From NCBI GenBank assembly GCA_013202295.1, contig JABMRT010000131.1:1-38461 (forward strand): a stretch of 38,461 bases of DNA, read 5' to 3'. The stretch is from Candidatus Zhuqueibacterota bacterium (GTDB lineage: Bacteria > Zhuqueibacterota > QNDG01 > JABMRT01). The position numbers and the translations under genes are program-made. The notes below the pieces were generated by a model, which was not told where the DNA came from, made no database searches, and worked only from the letters and a program-made list of their open reading frames with translations. Shown here one piece after another: positions 14,739 through 24,596 of this stretch (the first letter of the stretch is position 1; every line of letters starts with the position of its first letter).

Positions 14739-15833
14739 TTACTTGTACTTCATTAAAATCTGGATGATTCTTTCGGATACTTTATCATCCCAATACTTGG
14801 GAATATCACCGGGCTTTACATGCCCTGAAATAATCTCTTGACTCGCGGCTATTAATTTATTAGGATCAGTTCCAATTAACTGATTGGTACCGACCTCAGT
14901 TGTGATAGGCCGTTCTGTATTATTGCGAATAGTTAAACAGGGAACTCCGAAATATGTTGTCTCCTCCTGAATACCACCGGAATCTGTCATCACAAATTTG
15001 GCATTCTTCTGTAAATTTAGAAAATCATAATATCCAATTGGATTTAAAAGATACAAGCGATCATTGAAATCCTTCATGTTCAACTGAAATTTCTGAATTT
15101 GTTTCTGGGTCCGGGGGTGTGCTGGAAATATGACCGGTATGTTTTTACTGATTTTTACCACAGCATTAAGGATTGCTTCCAAAGATTGTGCATGATCAAC
15201 ATTCGAAGGACGATGCAATGTTAGAAGGGCGTATTGTTCATTCTTAAGAGGAAGGGTATAACGGATTGTGGACTGGTCAATTTGATCAATATGCTGTATC
15301 AGGGATTCGATCATCAAGTTTCCGACAAAATGGATTTTGGTTTGCTGTATCCCCTCTCGCATCAAATTCCCCTCTGCCTCAGGGGAGGTGATAAAAAGGA
15401 GATCTGAAATCTGATCCGTGAGAATCCGGTTGATTTCTTCCGGCATCTCCCGGTCATAACTTCTGAGACCAGCTTCGATGTGCGCAATAGGTGTTGATAG
15501 TTTGCTGGCAACCAACGCGCACGCAATCGTGGAATTCACATCACCGACCACAATGATCAAATCCGGTTTGGAAGAGAGTAAAACTTTCTCAAACTCTATC
15601 ATGATGTTAGCTGTTTGAACGGCATGGGATCCGGATCCGATGCCAAGAAAAACATCCGGATCAGGGAGTCCTAAACTCTCGATAAAGGAGTGTGACATAT
15701 TTTGATCATAATGCTGACCCGTATGCACAAAAATGGGTTGAAAAAAATTGGAATATTCCTGCATTCTCTTATACAGGGGAGCAATTTTCATGAAATTTGG
15801 TCGAGCGCCGGCGACCAATAGAGTTTTCAACAT
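14739..15833 (-). CDS. wecB: UDP-N-acetylglucosamine 2-epimerase (non-hydrolysing)
   Basis: Converts UDP-GlcNAc to UDP-ManNAc, or a related 2,3-diacetamido sugar, in the cytoplasm; 364 residues, standard length. The family motifs are GARPNFMKIAPL (9-20), FVHTGQHYDQNMS, GDVNSTIACALVASKL, HIEAGLRSYDREMPEEINR and TDSGGIQEE near the C-terminus. The ATG is clear. The gap to the heparinase-like gene (76 bp) is the longest within the polysaccharide locus. With the UDP-HexNAc dehydrogenase it suggests ManNAc or ManNAcA-type residues in the polymer. A WbpI-type 2,3-diacetamido epimerase is a possible alternative. Confidence 0.92.
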   Translation of the reverse strand: MLKTLLVAGARPNFMKIAPLYKRMQEYSNFFQPIFVHTGQHYDQNMSHSFIESLGLPDPDVFLGIGSGSHAVQTANIMIEFEKVLLSSKPDLIIVVGDVNSTIACALVASKLSTPIAHIEAGLRSYDREMPEEINRILTDQISDLLFITSPEAEGNLMREGIQQTKIHFVGNLMIESLIQHIDQIDQSTIRYTLPLKNEQYALLTLHRPSNVDHAQSLEAILNAVVKISKNIPVIFPAHPRTQKQIQKFQLNMKDFNDRLYLLNPIGYYDFLNLQKNAKFVMTDSGGIQEETTYFGVPCLTIRNNTERPITTEVGTNQLIGTDPNKLIAASQEIISGHVKPGDIPKYWDDKVSERIIQILMKYK

Positions 15834-15909
15834 AGCAGAACCGTTGTTTCAATGGTGAGTGCAACTGAACTTAAATATTAAAGATACTATTTAAAATGAA
15901 GAAAAGCAA

Positions 15910-17664
15910 TTAGATAGATTTAGAACTCAAAGCGATTTGTGCTTCTACGGATGAATCAGTTGATTGGGAGACAACATAGATGATTTGATCGTGGGAATTA
16001 TTTGGCTTTAGTACAATCATTTTTGAATCGACTTTTTCTCCATATGAGGGAATGTAAAACCATTCTCGTAATTCGGATTGAATATTAAATTGATCAAATA
16101 TTATATAGATCTCTGTTTCTCCCTGTATTATTTTATAAGTACCGGAACCGGTTACGACCCCACACAATGGATGAAGATGAATTAGACTCTCAATTGGAGC
16201 ATTTCCAATCACCTCAAAACGATCTGTTACTACGAACTGGGTCTTATTAAATTCGATTGAGCGATAATAGGTATGAGGGAGTTTTCGATTGATTTTACTA
16301 TGATAATCTCCCTCAAAGATAATTCTATCTGGATGATATGCAATCCTGACTTTCGGAGAGGAAATCCTTCTTCCCATTCGAAATGCGCCCCAGAAATCAG
16401 CCTGCTCAATTCTGCCTAAGATTGACACATTATGTGAATATACACTTCTTGCCTGATTTCGTAATGTCGAAGGAAGATACTCTCCGATGCCACTATCAAC
16501 AATAAATCGATTTTTTCCAATTGAATATTCAAAACTGAACATATCGCAATGTGCATGGCCCGGCTGATAACGGACACCCAGTTCGCCACCGTCAATTATA
16601 ATTGTATGATTCGGTGATTGAAAAACAAAGTATCCACTTTCCGGCAGGGCGCGGACTTGTAATGTCTGATTTTGCACCATAGCGGAGGGTTTAATGTCAA
16701 TCAGCTTATTAAAATAATCCTTTATCTGTTTTAGTGGAACACATTCGCCTATTGAGGAATCTCCGAAGAGTGCGATTTTCCCATCGGGATGAATCATGGT
16801 CTCAAGCCATTGCATCATTGTAGCGGATGTCTGCTTTAGTTTTGAATAAAGTTGTAATTCATCGTTTCCAAGTGATGTGGATTGAAATATTTGAATGAGA
16901 TCCAGCAAATCGATGAGGAAATATCCGTGATACATCGGAGATCTTTCATAATGTCCCCCATCCAATAAAACTTGCTCGGCAAGTTCATGCTTTAATAAGA
17001 AAATCCCTCGTTTGAGCCATTTTTCATTGTTATAAAAAGCTCCAGCCCAGATAAGCGCCTTCAAATTCGAGAAAAGATGGTTCGCCAGGATATTGTATTC
17101 AATAAAGTACGTTAAATAATGACATTGCTGGTAAATTGATTGAATTACTTGAGAATGAAATGGTTCGTCATGGTGGATGGAATCCTCGAATTTACAATAA
17201 AAATAGATCCAGTTGACAATCCTCAAAGAGAGAGGATAGGGCTCCCACCCAATCCCATAACCAATGGGATTGCTATTTATCCAATCCTCAATAACGTTTT
17301 TTGCTTCTGAATAGTCACCTTCAGTTTGGTTATCTTGTTGAAGTAGATAGTTAAAATAATGCAGATTATAAAGCCATAATTTTGAACAGGCTTTTTTGTT
17401 CCATTCAATATGCGTATCAAACTGGATTGGCTGATTGAGAAATGTAAATGAATTGATTTTTAGATTAACTTGTCGATGAGCAGTGGGTTTATCAATGAAT
17501 GAAAAGACTTGGGTGAAAAAATCTGTATTCGATTGTTTATTTATTTTGGATGCAATAATTTTATTTAATAAAATCTTTTTAACATATAGTGTAATGCGGC
17601 TCCAGACTTGGACCGCCTTTAAGTATCGGATCGTATTTAGGTATAAATCAAGCCGTGAGCGCAT
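15910..17664 (-). CDS. Heparinase II/III-family protein, apparently cytoplasmic
   Basis: A 584-residue protein with an (alpha/alpha) toroid N-terminal half and a beta-sandwich C-terminal half, as in heparinase II/III and alginate lyases. The motifs are GIGWEPYPLSLRIVNW, NHLFSNLKALIWAG and GGHYERSPMYHGYFLIDLLD (candidate catalytic Tyr and His), then PGHAHCDMFSFEY and RNQARSVYSHNV. Catabolic family members are secreted, but no signal peptide is present here: the N-terminus MRSRLDLYLNTIRYLKAVQ is charged. Proteins of this type recur in polysaccharide clusters next to the bi-domain oxidoreductase, as here (6 bp gap). That fits a part in glycan assembly or modification rather than degradation. Its substrate is unknown. 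Confidence 0.87.
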   Translation of the reverse strand: MRSRLDLYLNTIRYLKAVQVWSRITLYVKKILLNKIIASKINKQSNTDFFTQVFSFIDKPTAHRQVNLKINSFTFLNQPIQFDTHIEWNKKACSKLWLYNLHYFNYLLQQDNQTEGDYSEAKNVIEDWINSNPIGYGIGWEPYPLSLRIVNWIYFYCKFEDSIHHDEPFHSQVIQSIYQQCHYLTYFIEYNILANHLFSNLKALIWAGAFYNNEKWLKRGIFLLKHELAEQVLLDGGHYERSPMYHGYFLIDLLDLIQIFQSTSLGNDELQLYSKLKQTSATMMQWLETMIHPDGKIALFGDSSIGECVPLKQIKDYFNKLIDIKPSAMVQNQTLQVRALPESGYFVFQSPNHTIIIDGGELGVRYQPGHAHCDMFSFEYSIGKNRFIVDSGIGEYLPSTLRNQARSVYSHNVSILGRIEQADFWGAFRMGRRISSPKVRIAYHPDRIIFEGDYHSKINRKLPHTYYRSIEFNKTQFVVTDRFEVIGNAPIESLIHLHPLCGVVTGSGTYKIIQGETEIYIIFDQFNIQSELREWFYIPSYGEKVDSKMIVLKPNNSHDQIIYVVSQSTDSSVEAQIALSSKSI

Positions 17665-17670
17665 ACTGCC

Positions 17671-19842
17671 TCATTCATATGGATGAAAAGTAATTACATC
17701 GCCTTTGGCCAGAGATTCTTGAACAAGCAAAGTCAGTTTTGTCGCATTACAAGCATCCTGAAATGAGATGGTTGAGGCTGCGCCATCTGATATCGACTGC
17801 AAAAATGAAGCGACACTCTGATTGTGCCCTTTATCCTGTTTCCCTGTTTTAAACTGGGTGGTCTTCCCTTTTTTAATCACGTTGCTTTTTCTAAAATCAT
17901 CAAGAATTGCAACATAGTCTTTGGCGAGGATTTCGATTCGCTCCTTCGGTAATGCTTTGTCACCAACCGCTGAATAGGTAATTGTACCTACAGAACCATT
18001 GCTATATTTCAGAATGATGGATACTGAATCATTAAGACCCGTATAGGAATCCATGGATTCTGCATAGAGTTTAATGGGATACGATTTAGTGAAAAAATTG
18101 ATCAAATCAATAAAATGACAAACTTCACCAATAATTCGCCCTCCACCCTGCTCAAGATCCTGTGTCCAATGATCTTTCGGAATGAATCCTGCATTCACTC
18201 TGTAATGAATCATCTTCGGAGAATTGGGAGAAAAGCTGGATATGATCCATTCCACATGAGGTGAAAATCTTCGATTGAAACCCGTCATAACATGCCCGGG
18301 TTGGGCATTATATTCCTGTACCAAAGAATCAAGTTCATCCTGAAGTATTGCCAGTGGTTTCTCAACATACACTGCTTTATTCTTCTTAAGACAATCAGAA
18401 ACCAACTTGGCATGTAAATGATGACGCGTTGCAATAAAAACAGCATGTACATCAGGGTCGTTCAGCACCGCGTCATTATTTGTGGTTGCCACGGTAAATC
18501 CGAATTTCTTGGCCGCACCCTGACTGGTGATGCCCCTTGTTGTGGATACATATTGCAACTTTACATTCTTTACATTTTTTACGGCCGGAATTAAAAACCT
18601 TTGCGCAAAGTTGCCTGCGCCGATAAATCCAACATGGACCTTGTCATGGGACGATACATTTGACTGATCGATATCATTTATAACGATCTGATCCTTCGCA
18701 TCAGTTGTTTTATTTTCGGAATATTCAAACAGAATTCCCTGAAAATAGGTTTTTATTTTGTTTTTTCCTGTAACCAAATCATAGGCCTCTTCAGCCTGAT
18801 CAATGAGAAAAGTGTGCGTAATGAAAGGCCTAATTTGGATTTTTTTCTGTGAAACAAGCTGAAGAAATGAATGCATATTTCTTTGTTCTGTCCATCGCAC
18901 ATAACTGAATGGATAATCGAAACCTTTCTCCTCATACAGTGGATCATATCGTCCGGGGCCATATGAACATGAATATCGAAAATCAATCTCTTTCTCATAA
19001 AACGGGCTTCTTGGTAAATTCGCGGGAACCAAGCCGACCAGAACAACGACACCTTTTCTCTTGAGAATTTCTCCAGCATTAACAATTGGCGCGTTGTCAT
19101 TTGTTGAGGCAGTGATAATTACTTTGTCTATTCCAAGGCCCATTGTAATGGATTCTGATATATGGACAAGGTCACGGTCGCTTATGGTCGCATGGTCTGC
19201 CCCCATACTTATAGCGCTGTCACAGGAGGACTCTCGGATATCCATCCCAACGACAATGCACCCCGCTGCTTTGAGAATTTGTACGGTCAGTAATCCAAGA
19301 AGCCCCAAACCAATCACTGCAACCGTCTCGCCGACCGTGATATCCGCTTGACGAACCCCTTGCATGGCAATCGCACCCAATGTGGCAAATGCGGCCTCAT
19401 CCAAACCCACATCTTTCGGGACTTTAACCGCCAGATTTTTCGGTACGAATATTTGCTCTGCGTGCGAGGCATAGCCTTGACCGGCGCATGCGACAGAATC
19501 TCCTACTTTAATTCCTTCAACATCATCTGCAACTGCGAGAACTTTACCTGCAGAGCTATAACCAAGAGCGATGGGAGCATCCAACTTGTTACGCACCACA
19601 TCAATTGTATGCAGGAGGCCGTCTCTCTTGATGGATTGTTTTACTTTATCAACCAGATCTGGTCGGCTCTGGGCCTTACCCACAATATTCTTTTGCGCAG
19701 TGGCTACAGTCAGTCGTTCAGTGCCCGCGCTGATCACTGAGTAGCGATTCGCAACAATAATTCCACCGGGTTGTAACGCTGGTGCAGGAACATCCTGAAT
19801 GCTCAGTTCACCCGATTTGAAATTCTGTATTACTTGCCTCAC
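17671..19842 (-). CDS. Bi-domain oxidoreductase (zinc-ADH-like + Gfo/Idh/MocA)
   Basis: A 723-residue fusion. Residues 1-375 are an MDR/alcohol-dehydrogenase-like domain (VQILKAAG after the nucleotide loop VAVIGLGLLGLLT near 170-182). Residues about 400-723 are a Gfo/Idh/MocA domain starting HVGFIGAGNFAQRFLIP and carrying the YVEKPLA motif. Two dinucleotide sites on one chain suggest sequential or coupled oxidation and reduction of a sugar, with NAD(H) recycled between the domains. The start is GTG, chosen because AGGAG lies 7 bp upstream and MRQVIQNFKSGEL matches the usual start of the family. The pairing with the heparinase-like gene is a recurrent theme in surface-glycan loci; the reaction is not known to me. 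Confidence 0.9.
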   Translation of the reverse strand: MRQVIQNFKSGELSIQDVPAPALQPGGIIVANRYSVISAGTERLTVATAQKNIVGKAQSRPDLVDKVKQSIKRDGLLHTIDVVRNKLDAPIALGYSSAGKVLAVADDVEGIKVGDSVACAGQGYASHAEQIFVPKNLAVKVPKDVGLDEAAFATLGAIAMQGVRQADITVGETVAVIGLGLLGLLTVQILKAAGCIVVGMDIRESSCDSAISMGADHATISDRDLVHISESITMGLGIDKVIITASTNDNAPIVNAGEILKRKGVVVLVGLVPANLPRSPFYEKEIDFRYSCSYGPGRYDPLYEEKGFDYPFSYVRWTEQRNMHSFLQLVSQKKIQIRPFITHTFLIDQAEEAYDLVTGKNKIKTYFQGILFEYSENKTTDAKDQIVINDIDQSNVSSHDKVHVGFIGAGNFAQRFLIPAVKNVKNVKLQYVSTTRGITSQGAAKKFGFTVATTNNDAVLNDPDVHAVFIATRHHLHAKLVSDCLKKNKAVYVEKPLAILQDELDSLVQEYNAQPGHVMTGFNRRFSPHVEWIISSFSPNSPKMIHYRVNAGFIPKDHWTQDLEQGGGRIIGEVCHFIDLINFFTKSYPIKLYAESMDSYTGLNDSVSIILKYSNGSVGTITYSAVGDKALPKERIEILAKDYVAILDDFRKSNVIKKGKTTQFKTGKQDKGHNQSVASFLQSISDGAASTISFQDACNATKLTLLVQESLAKGDVITFHPYE

Positions 19843-19855
19843 TCAAATGCTCCTT

Positions 19856-20893
19856 TTATTGATATGATGATGAAATGTCGGAATAAAGTGAACAAATCGT
19901 ATCATAGCTATCTTTTATTACCACAGTTTTTAATTTTTCTATCTCTTGAGAATAATTATTAATAACGTAAGCAAGCGCATCTTTAAGCGACTTGCTCTTT
20001 CTGCATTGATACAGAATCGAGCCGTTGGGCCGATCTGTGACATCCGTGGCAAGAGCCGGAACACCCATAGTTAAGGCTTCCGCGACAGCAAGACCATATG
20101 AATCAGCATCTGTATTTCTGACATAAACATCATGATCAGCTAATAATTGTGAAAACTGATCTAAGGACATGGATTGATGAACCGTTACAAAATCCTCATT
20201 GAAATCAGCTTTGATTTGTTTTTTATATCCTTCATCCTGATCGCCATAAAGTACAATTGAAAGTTGTATGTTGTATCCAGAACGATTTAGGTCTTTTATA
20301 ACATGGATGAGTCCATCATAATTGTAGATCGGTTTTAGATAGCCACTTGTAATCACTTTAATATTATTTTTATCAAACATGGATCGTTTTAGTGTCTGAT
20401 CATATGCGATATATGAATGAGCTCGAATGATTGAACCGCGATAATGATTTACTCGTAAATGTTCCTCAATTTGTTTGTTTATTGCAATGATAGTCCCAAA
20501 TTTGGATAGAAATCGATCAATTATTTTTTGTTTAAAACCGCGATGGTTATCATACGTTACTGGGTATTGGCCGCTATGAATTGTTAATAAGGTTGTACTT
20601 CTTTTATAAATAAAAAGGCTTAATAGAATGAATGGTGCAATCTTATAAATTTTATTCAAATTCGATACATGGATATGATTGATACTGTGTAATGACAGTA
20701 CGCATATTTTAAAAAAGTGACTCCTCAAATCATAGACAAAAAAACGGGTCGGGTATTTCACTCCTGATCGGATTGTATCCACCACCACCACACCATAGCC
20801 ATCCGCCTCTAACCTTGATGCGAGATGGAAGATATGGTTTGTTTGTCCTCCAATCGGTTCAGGAATACCCCCCCATATTAAAATTTGTTTCAT
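19856..20893 (-). CDS. Glycosyltransferase family 4
   Basis: A retaining GT-B glycosyltransferase, 345 residues. The N-terminal acceptor domain begins ILIWGGIPEPIGGQTNHIFHLASRLEADGY. The C-terminal donor site carries VRNTDADSYGLAVAEALTMG, the E-x7-E type motif of GT4. It would add one sugar to the lipid-linked repeat unit on the cytoplasmic face. At 345 residues it is on the short side for GT4. It lies 9 bp after the stop of the next transferase gene. Donor and acceptor are unknown. Confidence 0.86.
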   Translation of the reverse strand: MKQILIWGGIPEPIGGQTNHIFHLASRLEADGYGVVVVDTIRSGVKYPTRFFVYDLRSHFFKICVLSLHSINHIHVSNLNKIYKIAPFILLSLFIYKRSTTLLTIHSGQYPVTYDNHRGFKQKIIDRFLSKFGTIIAINKQIEEHLRVNHYRGSIIRAHSYIAYDQTLKRSMFDKNNIKVITSGYLKPIYNYDGLIHVIKDLNRSGYNIQLSIVLYGDQDEGYKKQIKADFNEDFVTVHQSMSLDQFSQLLADHDVYVRNTDADSYGLAVAEALTMGVPALATDVTDRPNGSILYQCRKSKSLKDALAYVINNYSQEIEKLKTVVIKDSYDTICSLYSDISSSYQ

Positions 20894-20901
20894 TATAAAA
20901 T

Positions 20902-22158
20902 CTACTTTCCGATCACATCCATTAAAATATCCCTGTATTGTTTTGCAAGGATTTCTCTTGAAAAATACTTTAACACAAAATCTCTACCGCGCCTGCCCAT
21001 TTCATTACATTTGGAAGGATCATGATATAACTGAAGAATCGCTTCCTTCATCGCGGCTGGATTTCCACGCTCTACTACAAGACCCGAATCCGATTCAGTG
21101 ATGATCTTCGCCGCCTCTCCTTTTAGTGCGGCCAATATAGGTCGTTCGCATGCCATTCCTTCGAACATCTTGGAGGGAATAAATGTATCGAAAATCGGTG
21201 CGTTTACATGCGATACGACACTCACATTAGAAATGCTTAGCAATAATGGCATGGTCTCACGGGGCTGATTTCTCCAGATATCCACATTAAATAATCTTTT
21301 TTCTTCCTTTAATGAAATTAGCTTCTCCCGCAATGCACCCTCACCTGCTATTAAAAAATGAATCTGCGGATTACTGTCTAAAACCATTTCGGCAACCAAC
21401 AACAATTCCTCAACACCATGAGAAATACCAATGGTCCCAAAATAGGATACGATAAATTTATCCATAAAGCCATATTCAGTTTTTCTTTCTTCATAATTTA
21501 AAACAGGCTTAAAAACTTCAGGATCAACACCATTTTTAATAACACATAGCTTTGATTGAAGCATCTCATCCTTAGATATCAGCTCAGCTTTAAATCCATC
21601 CGTGACAACAACAAGTCTTTTGCATCCCCTATATAATCTTCCTGAAATTTTATCTAAAATAAGATAGAAGATGGATCCTTTATAGGCATCATTTGCGACC
21701 ACTAAACTCTCAGGCCAGAGATCTCTCACATCAAAAACCAAGGGAATACGTTTACAGAGACTTATCCAATATCCAACAAGCCCAACCAGTAGCGGTGGAG
21801 ATGTGGCAACAACGATATCCGGCTTCTTAATAAAAACACCACTAAAACTAGCTGAGACTAGAAAGGAAATATAGTTAAAAATCCTTCGAAAAGAATTCTT
21901 ATATGCAGTTGGATAAATTGGAGTTCTTATTACTTGAATACCATCAATTTTCTCATTATCCCATATTCTCAAAGCCCTTTGAAAGTAACCTGGGTATAGT
22001 TTTCCTGTAGGATAATTTGGAAAACCGGTCAGCACTTCAACATGATCACCAAATTTAACCCAGTATTTTGAAAGTTCATGTGAGCGAATTGCCCCAGCAC
22101 CAATCTCAGGAGAAAAATATTGGGTAATAAATAATATGTTAAGTCTTGTATTGTTCAC
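20902..22158 (-). CDS. Glycosyltransferase family 4, WbuB-like
   Basis: A 418-residue GT-B transferase. The N-terminus ILFITQYFSPEIGAGAIRSH, then LTGFPNYPTGKLYPGY and FDVRDLWPESLVV, is the pattern of WbuB-type (L-fucosamine or similar) transferases. The C-terminal donor site is IPSKMFEGMACERPILAA. It probably extends the repeat unit; the sugar is inferred only from resemblance. The start codon is GTG with a weak upstream SD. Hydrophobic residues 86-108 and 128-142 suggest membrane association. The 46-bp upstream gap is one of the larger ones in this part of the operon. Confidence 0.89.
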   Translation of the reverse strand: MNNTRLNILFITQYFSPEIGAGAIRSHELSKYWVKFGDHVEVLTGFPNYPTGKLYPGYFQRALRIWDNEKIDGIQVIRTPIYPTAYKNSFRRIFNYISFLVSASFSGVFIKKPDIVVATSPPLLVGLVGYWISLCKRIPLVFDVRDLWPESLVVANDAYKGSIFYLILDKISGRLYRGCKRLVVVTDGFKAELISKDEMLQSKLCVIKNGVDPEVFKPVLNYEERKTEYGFMDKFIVSYFGTIGISHGVEELLLVAEMVLDSNPQIHFLIAGEGALREKLISLKEEKRLFNVDIWRNQPRETMPLLLSISNVSVVSHVNAPIFDTFIPSKMFEGMACERPILAALKGEAAKIITESDSGLVVERGNPAAMKEAILQLYHDPSKCNEMGRRGRDFVLKYFSREILAKQYRDILMDVIGK

Positions 22159-22204
22159 AATATTGTTCTCATAAATGAATAATGTTTTAAAAATTGTTGA
22201 TTAA

Positions 22205-23512
22205 TTAAATAGCCTCATTTGTCTGACGGATACTTAAAGCTGCATAATTCAACATCCTCTTTCCAATATTAAAAAGCAATGGAACTATTAACATATATGC
22301 GGATGCTTCATAAAATGTCAATTTGTTAAAATAGAGATCAAAGAAGCCAACTGTTAGGTAACACATCATAAAAGCGTATACCAGCTGTATTCCTACCCAT
22401 CGTTTAAATTTGATTGCTAAAATCCAAATTGAATAAAATAGAAAACCTGATAAAAATAAGTAAATAATCGCACCATATGTTCCAAGATACATATACAACA
22501 TTCCAATCATACCAAAAACATTTGAACTGTGAAAGATCTCATTATGTTCGGAAACCGGAATCCAGTTATGTATAATAATATCCACTAAATTTATATCTTT
22601 TACTAAAAACCGATATAAGTTAATCGGTACAGCAAAGATTTCGTTACTGCTGTATAATGGGTATAAATTGTTACTTAATATTTCGCTAAAACCAATGGGT
22701 CCACCGAATAAATATGTAAAGAACAAGTTTATTACCCAAAACCGTGTTTTTTCAGATAGAGCATAATCAGTTCCAACCGCAAAGAAACCAATATAATATG
22801 TGCTTAAAAACAGAACAACAATAATTATTACGTACTTTAAAATTCTTTTTATTGAGAATTGCAAGGCATGATGTAATAGAGCAAAAAAGTATCCACCTAA
22901 AATTAATCCAAAGATATGATACTTCACTTGTCTTGCAAAAACGATGAAGAACAGTAGAATCAATAGGATAAGTAAAGACTTCTTCTTTGAAATTATATAG
23001 TCTGCGAACAAGAAAATAAATGCTGGTCTACTTAAGATCATGAAGTGAGATAACACCCCTGTACCATAATCCGAACGAAACTCCGATTGCCATATACTCT
23101 CTACTCCATGTATTTGAACGTTTTGATAAAGATGAATTAATCCCGTAATTATTGCAATAACGCCAATACCAATAAAAAGAGAACGAAATATAGGTATGAT
23201 TGATAGAATCTCTGTATCTCGATTGAGAAAAAAATCATTTTTATAATCAGACCTTCTCATTTGATAGTTTATACAAATGTGTCCACCCAAAGCAAAAAAA
23301 CCAGCAAACATTGTAAACATAAGAATACTTTTAAGGCTGATCGGGAAGAATCCAAAATGCTGGCCGATTAAATTCACTAAGAGCACAATAACAATATATG
23401 GCCAAATCAACACCCCTAAAGGAGTAATGGCCGTTCCAATTCGGTATCTTTCAAAACTACTTATTGCATAACCGAATAATATAAGCAATAGTGATCCTAA
23501 GAGCGCATCCAT
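22205..23512 (-). CDS. Oligosaccharide repeat-unit polymerase (Wzy-like)
   Basis: A very hydrophobic 435-residue inner-membrane protein with about ten or eleven predicted helices and a larger periplasmic loop around residues 245-330. It has no soluble domain. Length, topology and position among Wzx, Wzz and Wza support a Wzy-type polymerase joining repeat units in the periplasm. Sequence conservation in this family is too low for motif proof. The coding sequence is strongly AT-rich. It starts one base after the stop of the GT2 gene. Confidence 0.75.
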   Translation of the reverse strand: MDALLGSLLLILFGYAISSFERYRIGTAITPLGVLIWPYIVIVLLVNLIGQHFGFFPISLKSILMFTMFAGFFALGGHICINYQMRRSDYKNDFFLNRDTEILSIIPIFRSLFIGIGVIAIITGLIHLYQNVQIHGVESIWQSEFRSDYGTGVLSHFMILSRPAFIFLFADYIISKKKSLLILLILLFFIVFARQVKYHIFGLILGGYFFALLHHALQFSIKRILKYVIIIVVLFLSTYYIGFFAVGTDYALSEKTRFWVINLFFTYLFGGPIGFSEILSNNLYPLYSSNEIFAVPINLYRFLVKDINLVDIIIHNWIPVSEHNEIFHSSNVFGMIGMLYMYLGTYGAIIYLFLSGFLFYSIWILAIKFKRWVGIQLVYAFMMCYLTVGFFDLYFNKLTFYEASAYMLIVPLLFNIGKRMLNYAALSIRQTNEAI

Positions 23513-23513
23513 T

Positions 23514-24590
23514 TCATTTGAATCCCTGTTCTAATATTTCTCTTGCTCTTGTAAACTCGTAATCTGTTACTTGATCTTGACAATCTGTGATTCGAATCAA
23601 ATTATACACAAACCGCATACTCTTTTTCCATGATGCATGATATTTGATCTTAATCATATATAATATAAAAAATAATGTAATAAATCGCCAAATATACCAA
23701 TGGAGTCGATGATAAAATATCTTTAAGTTGATGATTCTATTTAGATAAAAAACGAATGCCTTGCTTAACTTATCACCCTCAAGAGCCAAATCACTTGAAA
23801 CCCCAATTTTATGATATACTTTTGCAGATAATATAGCTGCCATTCTAATGTTGTTTTTTCTCATCCTAAGACTAAATTCATAATCTTCTTCACCAAAAAA
23901 GAATCTCTCAGTTAATCGCCCATATTTTATGAAGATACCTGCTCTTGCTATCAGTGCACATCCTGTTATAAAAGAAATATCTCGATATTGTCTTGAATCA
24001 TCTATATAACTTTTCTTAAAATATTTCCTGCTCCCAGTGAATGTTAACTTTCCTCCATAATTCCAAATAGTATCAGGATAATAATAATGCAATATCTTTG
24101 GCGTGACCACATCATATTCTGCATTGTCCATAAACTTCATACATAAGTTAATACAATTTTTATCAACTGTAGTATCATTGTTTAACAACATGATATAATC
24201 ATATGTCAGATCAAGCGCATATCTGATTCCAATATTGCATCCTTTTGCAAATCCAAGATTTTTATCTGATTTAATAAAAATGAAATTCGTCGATTTACTT
24301 TGTGATACCTTTGTCTCAGCAAGCTGAATTTTATTTGCATTGTTGCTATAGGAGAGCTCGTTGAATATTATTTTATCTTTATCGATAATACTATTATATG
24401 GGCCATAATCAGACTTTCCTGTTTTTCCTGCCCAATGTCTGATTTCATTAATTGAATTATCAGTAGATCCATTATCAATTAAAATAATCGATAATTGTTG
24501 TCCAACACTATCTAAAAGAGAATTTAGACATTCAATTGTGTCTTTCCAGCCATTCCAATTAATAATGATAATTGCTAATTTTTTTTTCAT
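23514..24590 (-). CDS. Glycosyltransferase family 2
   Basis: An inverting GT-A transferase, 358 residues. The nucleotide-sugar region is LAIIIINWNGWKDTIECLNSL with IDNGSTDNS; the DXD-like site is in LLNNDTTVDKN near 135-145. FITGCALIARAGIF and the catalytic-base motif FFGEEDYEFSLRMRK follow. A hydrophobic segment near 295-312 may anchor it to the membrane. It resembles rhamnosyltransferase-type GT2 enzymes, which would fit the dTDP-sugar gene rmlB, but the donor is not proven. About 40 residues between the two N-terminal motifs look like a lineage insertion. Confidence 0.88.
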   Translation of the reverse strand: MKKKLAIIIINWNGWKDTIECLNSLLDSVGQQLSIILIDNGSTDNSINEIRHWAGKTGKSDYGPYNSIIDKDKIIFNELSYSNNANKIQLAETKVSQSKSTNFIFIKSDKNLGFAKGCNIGIRYALDLTYDYIMLLNNDTTVDKNCINLCMKFMDNAEYDVVTPKILHYYYPDTIWNYGGKLTFTGSRKYFKKSYIDDSRQYRDISFITGCALIARAGIFIKYGRLTERFFFGEEDYEFSLRMRKNNIRMAAILSAKVYHKIGVSSDLALEGDKLSKAFVFYLNRIINLKIFYHRLHWYIWRFITLFFILYMIKIKYHASWKKSMRFVYNLIRITDCQDQVTDYEFTRAREILEQGFK

Positions 24591-24596
24591 TCGTCT

